From Pseudomonadota bacterium (lineage in GTDB: Bacteria; Pseudomonadota; Alphaproteobacteria; Caulobacterales; Caulobacteraceae), in the NCBI GenBank assembly GCA_023433655.1, contig JAEYUE010000222.1, positions 1 to 10,112 on the forward strand: a DNA stretch of 10,112 nucleotides. The letters run 5' to 3'. Made by a program: the position numbers and the translations under genes. The notes beneath the pieces are model-generated. The model was not told where the DNA came from, did not search any database, and saw nothing but the letters and a program-made list of their open reading frames with translations. Positions 6,353-10,112 of the stretch are shown here, piece after piece. The first letter of the stretch is position 1; each line of letters begins with the position of its first letter.

Positions 6353-7848
6353 TTGCGCGCCCCGGCCAGCTCCTGCTCGACCCGCTCGAAGGTGTCGGTG
6401 ACCGCCGCCTCGGGGGCCTTGCCCAGCTTGCTGACCACGACGATGGCGAGGAAGCTGAGCAGGAAGCCCGGCGCCATCTCGTAGATCACGCTGGACAGGG
6501 TCTTCCCGTCGGGCAGGACCGGGACGAAGATCCAGACCAGCACGGTGGCGGCGCCGACGATCATGCCGGCGAGCGCCCCGTTGCGGGTCATCCGCTTCCA
6601 CGTCAGCGACAGGATGACCAGCGGGCCGAAGGCGGCGCCGAAGCCGGCCCAGGCGTTGGCCACCAGGCCGAGCACATTGCTGTCGGGGTCCCAGGCCAGG
6701 GCGATGGCCGCCAGGGCCACGCCCAGCACGGCCAGCCGCCCGGCCAGCACCAGCTCCTTCTGCGGCGCGTTCTTGCGCAGGAAGACGCCGTAGAAGTCCT
6801 CGACCAGCGAGCTGGACGAGACCAGCAGCTGCGACGAGATGGTGCTCATGATCGCCGCAAGGATGGCCGCGAGGATGAAGCCGGTGATCAGTGGGTGGAA
6901 CAGCACGTCGCCCAGCAGGATGAAGATGGTCTCCGGGTCGGCCACCTCCAGCCCGGTGCGGGTGGCGTAGGCGAGGCCGACGAGGCCGGTGGCCAGGGCG
7001 CCGAGCAGCGACACGCCCATCCAGGTCATGCCGATGCGCCGCGCCGTCGGGATGTCTCGCACCGAGCGGATGGCCATGAAGCGGACGATGATGTGCGGCT
7101 GGCCGAAATAGCCCAGCCCCCAGGCCAGGGCCGAGACGACGCCGACCACGCTGGCGTCGCGGAAGACGTTGAGCAGCTGGGGGTCGAGGTCGTCGAGGGT
7201 GCGCGTCATCTCGCCGACGCCGCCGATCTGCATCAGGGCCACCACCGGCACCAGCACCAGGGCGAGGAACATGATGCAGCCCTGGACGAAGTCGGTCAGG
7301 CTGACGGCCATGAAGCCGCCGACCATAGTGTAGGCCAGCACCACCCCGGCGGTGATCCACAGGCCCAGCGAATAGTCGAGGCCGAAGGCGCTCTCGAACA
7401 GCTTGCCGCCGGCCACCACCCCCGACGAGGTGTAGAGGGTGAAGAAGACCACGATGACCAGGGCCGAGACGATGCGCAGCAGGCGCGAGCGGTCCTCGAA
7501 CCGCTTGTCGAAGAAGTCGGGCAGGGTGATCGCGTCGCGCGCCGCCGCCGTATAGACGCGCAGCCGCGGGGCCACGATCAGGTAGTTGGCCCAGGCGCCG
7601 ACGAACAGGCCGAGGCCGATCCACGCCGACGACAGGCCGGTCAGGTACATGGCCCCCGGCAGGCCCATCAGCAGCCAGCCGCTCATGTCCGAGGCCCCGG
7701 CCGACAGGGCGGTGACCGCCGGCCCGAGCTTTCGCCCGCCCAGCATGTAGCCGGCCACGTCGTCCGTGCTCTCGCGGTACGACCACAGGCCGATGCCCAG
7801 CATCAGCGCGAAATACAGACCGAGGGTGATGTAGACGCCGAGTTCCAT
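6349..7848 (-). CDS. putP: Sodium/proline symporter, SSS family (PutP-like)
   Basis: This 499-residue inner-membrane protein imports proline with sodium and belongs to the solute:sodium symporter family (13 helices in PutP). Its length is almost the same as the E. coli protein (502). The diagnostic helix-2 motif GASDMSGWLLMGLPGA is present with D54, matching the sodium-site Asp55 of E. coli PutP. The segment MSTISSQLLVSSSSLVEDFY corresponds to the PutP region around Ser340/Thr341, and GYFGQPHIIVRFMA is also typical. ATG 7848 is chosen because the next upstream in-frame start (7926) would add 26 Gly/Arg/Cys-rich residues before the first helix. GGAGG sits about 16 bases upstream, which is far. 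It is divergent from the hemerythrin gene, and no putA is nearby. Other SSS substrates are possible, but the motifs favour proline. Confidence 0.93.
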   Translation of the reverse strand: MELGVYITLGLYFALMLGIGLWSYRESTDDVAGYMLGGRKLGPAVTALSAGASDMSGWLLMGLPGAMYLTGLSSAWIGLGLFVGAWANYLIVAPRLRVYTAAARDAITLPDFFDKRFEDRSRLLRIVSALVIVVFFTLYTSSGVVAGGKLFESAFGLDYSLGLWITAGVVLAYTMVGGFMAVSLTDFVQGCIMFLALVLVPVVALMQIGGVGEMTRTLDDLDPQLLNVFRDASVVGVVSALAWGLGYFGQPHIIVRFMAIRSVRDIPTARRIGMTWMGVSLLGALATGLVGLAYATRTGLEVADPETIFILLGDVLFHPLITGFILAAILAAIMSTISSQLLVSSSSLVEDFYGVFLRKNAPQKELVLAGRLAVLGVALAAIALAWDPDSNVLGLVANAWAGFGAAFGPLVILSLTWKRMTRNGALAGMIVGAATVLVWIFVPVLPDGKTLSSVIYEMAPGFLLSFLAIVVVSKLGKAPEAAVTDTFERVEQELAGARK

Positions 7849-8004
7849 ACGGCAGGGGTAGCAGCCTCCGCCCCCCCGCGGCCACCCTTTGCGGCGGGAA
7901 AGCGGCGGAGCGCGGCAGCCGTGCAACGGGCGGGCGGGGCGGCGGAACCGGCCGGGGCGGCGCCGGTTGAGTCCGCGAACCCCCTCTCAGCCCGGAGCCC
8001 AGCC
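7849..8004. promoter_or_regulatory. Divergent intergenic region between putP and the hemerythrin gene
   Basis: These 156 bases must carry the promoters of both divergent genes. A palindrome with 7-bp arms, AACCGGC (7946-7952) and GCCGGTT (7962-7968), lies on the hemerythrin side and is a candidate operator. A GAGTC (GANTC-type) site follows at 7969-7973. I could not pick out convincing -35/-10 boxes in this GC-rich stretch. Confidence 0.35.
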
Positions 8005-8607
8005 ATGTCCGTCGTCGACAAGATCCTTTCGAAAGTCACCCCCGTCCCCTCCGAGGAGAAGCGCGCCGAGGCCACCGCCGAGGCCCGCGCCCGCGCCGCG
8101 CCGGGCGACTGGCTGTCGATGGCGCTGGACCACCACGACCGCATCCGCGCCTGTTTCGCCGCCTGCCGCCGGGCCGAGAGCGCCGAGGCGCGGGTGGTGG
8201 CCATGAAGGAGCTGGCCCTGATCCTCAACGGCCATTCGCTGGCCGAGGAGGTGGTGCTCTACCCGGCCCTGGCCCAGGCCGGCGAGAAGATGCACGCCGG
8301 CCACGCCTACGCCGAACAGACCACCGCCAAGATGCAGATGGCCGAGCTGGAGAACATCCCGCCCTCCACCCCCGAATGGATGGACAAGCTGAAGCACATC
8401 GAGGGCGCGGTGCTGACCCACATCTATGAGGAGGAATCCAGCTGGTTCCTGCACCTCAAGGAGAAGGGCGAGCACCAGGCCCACCTGGCCGACCGCTACC
8501 GCGAGGAGTTCGAACGCTACTGCGGGACCGGCACGGCCGGAGGCGCAGCCGGGCGCAGCGCCGACGGCGGCATGGCGGCGGCCGCCCCGATGAGCCCGAT
8601 CGACTGA
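8005..8607 (+). CDS. Hemerythrin HHE domain protein
   Basis: This 200-residue soluble protein has a hemerythrin-like four-helix bundle expected to hold a di-iron centre that binds oxygen or reacts with nitric oxide or peroxide. The repeated metal-ligand pattern is visible: LDHHDRIRACF (H43, H44), HSLAEEVVLYPAL (H77, E81/E82), HAGHAYAEQ (H97, H100, E104) and HIEGAVLTHIYEEESSWF (H131, H139, E142-E144). The first 35 residues are charged and the last 25 are Gly/Ala-rich and probably disordered. ATG 8005 has GGAG at 7994-7997, seven bases upstream. The stop overlaps the next gene's start by one base (TGATG), indicating translational coupling. Likely role: iron, oxygen or stress sensing or protection. 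The exact ligand is not shown. Confidence 0.92.
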   Translation: MSVVDKILSKVTPVPSEEKRAEATAEARARAAPGDWLSMALDHHDRIRACFAACRRAESAEARVVAMKELALILNGHSLAEEVVLYPALAQAGEKMHAGHAYAEQTTAKMQMAELENIPPSTPEWMDKLKHIEGAVLTHIYEEESSWFLHLKEKGEHQAHLADRYREEFERYCGTGTAGGAAGRSADGGMAAAAPMSPID

Positions 8608-8918
8608 TGACCCAGACGCCCCTGCAGGAAGAGGAGGCCGCCGCAACCCTGGCGGCGGCCGCGGACCTCGAGGAGCTGGACCCGACCGCCGGGGTGGTGC
8701 GCCGCGACGTCGAGGACCGGACCTGGCATGAGCCGGCCGACGTCGCGGCGGCGCGGGCCGGGACGCGGCGGCCGGCGCTGGGCTTCAGCCTCGCCGAGGC
8801 GCCGATGCTGGCGGCCGGGGTGCTGGCCGGCGGGGCCCTGCTGACCGGCGCCGGCCTGCTGGCCGCCGCCCGCGCCGCCCGCCGGCTGGGCCCCCCGAAG
8901 CTGCGGCGACGCCGATGA
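8607..8918 (+). CDS. Small single-pass membrane protein, hypothetical
   Basis: This 103-residue protein has an acidic, alanine-rich N-terminal half (residues 1-58). One hydrophobic helix follows (about 62-88, with APMLAAGVLAGGALLTGAG), then a strongly basic tail ending in RRRR. By the positive-inside rule the C-terminus should face the cytoplasm. The start overlaps the hemerythrin stop in a TGATG arrangement, so translation of the two genes is probably coupled. The protein may anchor or work with the hemerythrin at the membrane, but that is inference from position alone. No named family is recognised. Confidence 0.75.
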   Translation: MTQTPLQEEEAAATLAAAADLEELDPTAGVVRRDVEDRTWHEPADVAAARAGTRRPALGFSLAEAPMLAAGVLAGGALLTGAGLLAAARAARRLGPPKLRRRR

Positions 8919-8935
8919 ACTGAGGGGCGAGACGA

Positions 8936-8953
8936 AGGCCGCGACGTCGGCCT
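8936..8953. repeat. Palindrome at the start of the DMT transporter gene
   Basis: AGGCCG (8936-8941) and CGGCCT (8948-8953) flank CGACGT and end two bases before the ATG at 8956. In RNA this would be a 6-bp hairpin right at the start codon, in place of a clear ribosome site. It may restrain translation or be an operator; it may also be chance in GC-rich DNA. Confidence 0.3.
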
Positions 8954-8955
8954 AT

Positions 8956-9876
8956 ATGGCGGAAATGCCCAGCTCCCGCGCCGCCGCCCTGATGGTCCTG
9001 ATCGCCTCGGCGGCGGTGCTGGGGCTGGCCCCGATCCTGGTGCGGCTGGCCGACGCCGGCCCCGCGGCCGCGGGGATGTGGCGCTTCGCCTTCGCCCTGC
9101 CGTGGCTGGCCCTGCTGGTCTGGCGGCCGGGGCAGGCGGCGGGCGAGGCGGGGCCGGGGCGGCCTGACCGGCTGATGGCCCTGGCGGCGCTGTTCTTCGT
9201 GCTCGACCTCGGCTTCTGGCATTACGGCGTGGTGCTGACCTCGGTGGCCAACGCCACCACCCTGACCAACCTGACCCCCGTGGTGGTCACCGCCGCCGCC
9301 TGGCTTCTGTTCCGCGAGAAGCCGCGGACGCTGTTCCTGCTCGCCCTCGCCGTGGCCCTGGCCGGCGCCTGGACGATGTCGGCCGGCGCCGACGGCCGGC
9401 AGGGGACCAATCCGCGCCTCGGCGACGCCTTCGCGGCCATCACGGCGCTCTGGTACGCCGGCTATTTCGTGACGGTGAAGGTGCTGCGCGGCCGCGTCTC
9501 GGCCGGGCGGATCATGCTGTGGACCACGGCGCTGGGCGCGCCGATGATGCTGGCGGTGTCGCTGGCCCTGGGCGAGCGGCTGGCCCCCGCCTCGCTCGCC
9601 GGCTGGGCCGCCTGCGCGGGCCTGGGGCTGGTGCACGTGGCGGGGCAGGGCGGGGTGGCGTGGTCGCTGGGCCGGCTGCCGGCGGCGCTGACCGCCGTGA
9701 CCGTACTGATCCAGCCGGTCGTCGCCGCCGTTCTGGGCTGGGCCCTGTTCGCCGAGACCATGACCGCGGTCCAGCTGGCCGGCGCCGCGACCCTGCTGGC
9801 GGGGGTGCTGCTGGCGCAGTGGTCGGCGCGAACGAAAACGGGCGCGGAAGCCGAAGCCGCCGCGCCCGTTCCCTAG
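8956..9876 (+). CDS. EamA / drug-metabolite transporter (DMT) superfamily permease
   Basis: This 306-residue inner-membrane protein has about ten hydrophobic helices arranged as two EamA repeats (roughly residues 10-141 and 155-290). Typical features are APILVRLADAGPAAAGMWRFAFALPWLAL in the first repeat, and SVANATTLTNLTPVVVTAAAW, whose counterpart in the second repeat is LPAALTAVTVLIQPVVAAVLGWALFAE. Family members export amino acids, metabolites or drugs; the substrate here cannot be told. ATG 8956 is used, with ATG 8965 an alternative; neither has a clear ribosome site. It starts 37 bases after the small membrane gene on the same strand and may be read in the same transcript. Its last codons overlap the terminator of the convergent cold-shock gene. 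Confidence 0.9.
   Translation: MAEMPSSRAAALMVLIASAAVLGLAPILVRLADAGPAAAGMWRFAFALPWLALLVWRPGQAAGEAGPGRPDRLMALAALFFVLDLGFWHYGVVLTSVANATTLTNLTPVVVTAAAWLLFREKPRTLFLLALAVALAGAWTMSAGADGRQGTNPRLGDAFAAITALWYAGYFVTVKVLRGRVSAGRIMLWTTALGAPMMLAVSLALGERLAPASLAGWAACAGLGLVHVAGQGGVAWSLGRLPAALTAVTVLIQPVVAAVLGWALFAETMTAVQLAGAATLLAGVLLAQWSARTKTGAEAEAAAPVP
9837..9870 (-). terminator. Intrinsic terminator of the cold-shock gene, inside the transporter gene end
   Basis: AACGGGCGCGG (9837-9847) and its exact complement (9860-9870) form an 11-bp stem with a 12-base loop made of a repeated AAGCCG. On the minus strand the right-hand edge runs straight into TTTTCGTTC (9838-9830), as in an intrinsic terminator, 24 bases beyond the csp stop codon. 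The hairpin lies within the last codons of the convergent transporter gene, so it serves the minus strand and is coding sequence on the plus strand. Confidence 0.75.
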
Positions 9877-9894
9877 AGTCTGGTGGTTTTCAGC

Positions 9895-10098
9895 TCAGAG
9901 GAGCTTGAGGTCCACCGCCGAGGTCTTGCCGCGCTGGGATTCCAGCTCGTACTCGACCCGGGCGTTCTCATCGAGGCCCTGAAGACCCGCCTTCTGGACG
10001 GCGGTGATGTGGACGAAAACGTCCGAACCGCCGCTCTCGGGCTGGATGAAGCCATAGCCCTTGGTCGGGTTGAACCACTTGACCGTGCCGGTCGCCAT
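9895..10098 (-). CDS. CspA-family cold-shock protein
   Basis: This 67-residue single-domain cold-shock protein is an OB-fold RNA/single-stranded DNA chaperone that melts RNA structure and affects translation and transcription. It has the complete fold: GTVKWFNPTKGYGFIQPE with RNP1 (KGYGFI, residues 13-18), then DVFVHITAV with RNP2 (VFVHI, 27-31), and the closing ARVEYELESQRGKTSAVDLKLL. Length is the usual 65-70 residues. The start at 10098 is preceded by GGAG at an ideal seven-base distance, within the last bases of the window. The promoter and any cold-responsive leader lie outside. Bacteria usually carry several paralogues, so no specific gene symbol is given. Confidence 0.96.
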   Translation of the reverse strand: MATGTVKWFNPTKGYGFIQPESGGSDVFVHITAVQKAGLQGLDENARVEYELESQRGKTSAVDLKLL

Positions 10099-10112
10099 TG
10101 TGCGTCTCCGTA

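Noticed and set aside
5903..7885. Very long minus-strand open frame overlapping the HTH-like gene and putP
   Set aside because: It is a shadow of putP in another frame: low-complexity Arg/Gly/His/Pro composition, no recognisable domain, while putP in its own frame is clear.
6106..8004. Long plus-strand extension upstream of the hemerythrin start
   Set aside because: It runs antisense to putP with Gln/Asp/His/Gly-rich composition typical of GC-rich shadow frames; hemerythrin has a good ribosome site and start at 8005.

Overview
The window is very GC-rich (the 60 bases at 9541-9620's first line, 9541-9600, hold 47 G/C) and its genes are densely packed. It reads like the chromosome of an alphaproteobacterium, most likely a Caulobacterales member such as Brevundimonas or Caulobacter. 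That placement rests on GC content, the style of the intergenic repeats, the housekeeping genes and the GANTC motifs upstream of one gene. It is inference; no search was run.

Layout: (1) The 3' end of uvrB (1-527). (2) A two-gene minus-strand cassette of clearly lower GC (599-3586; bases 2161-2220 hold 31 G/C). It encodes an MT-A70 family adenine methyltransferase, then a 760-residue protein that joins an N-terminal PD-(D/E)xK nuclease-like domain to a DGQHR (DndB/ParB-like) domain and a possible HEPN-like tail. It looks like an acquired restriction-modification-like defence unit. (3) Directly beside it, a remnant of a DpnI/Dam-replacing endonuclease (3705-4253) that keeps the middle and the C-terminal winged helix but has lost the N-terminal catalytic part. 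(4) A repeat-rich intergenic stretch (4254-4723). (5) A small cysteine-rich protein and a three-helix DUF305 membrane protein. (6) A roughly 180-bp cruciform-type inverted repeat (5520-5698). (7) An HTH-like hypothetical protein convergent with a PutP-type sodium/proline symporter. (8) A plus-strand run: hemerythrin, a small membrane protein, and an EamA/DMT transporter. (9) A convergent CspA-family cold-shock gene whose apparent terminator lies inside the end of the transporter gene.

How it fits together: the most interesting part is the methyltransferase plus nuclease-DGQHR pair next to a decapitated methyl-dependent restriction enzyme. An active DpnI-type enzyme attacks N6-methyladenine DNA, so it could conflict with an incoming adenine methyltransferase. 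Loss of its catalytic end at the edge of the cassette is consistent with one defence system replacing another. The rest is ordinary core genome with notable palindromic DNA: a REP-like inverted pair, a large cruciform, a hairpin holding two convergent stop codons, and an in-gene terminator.
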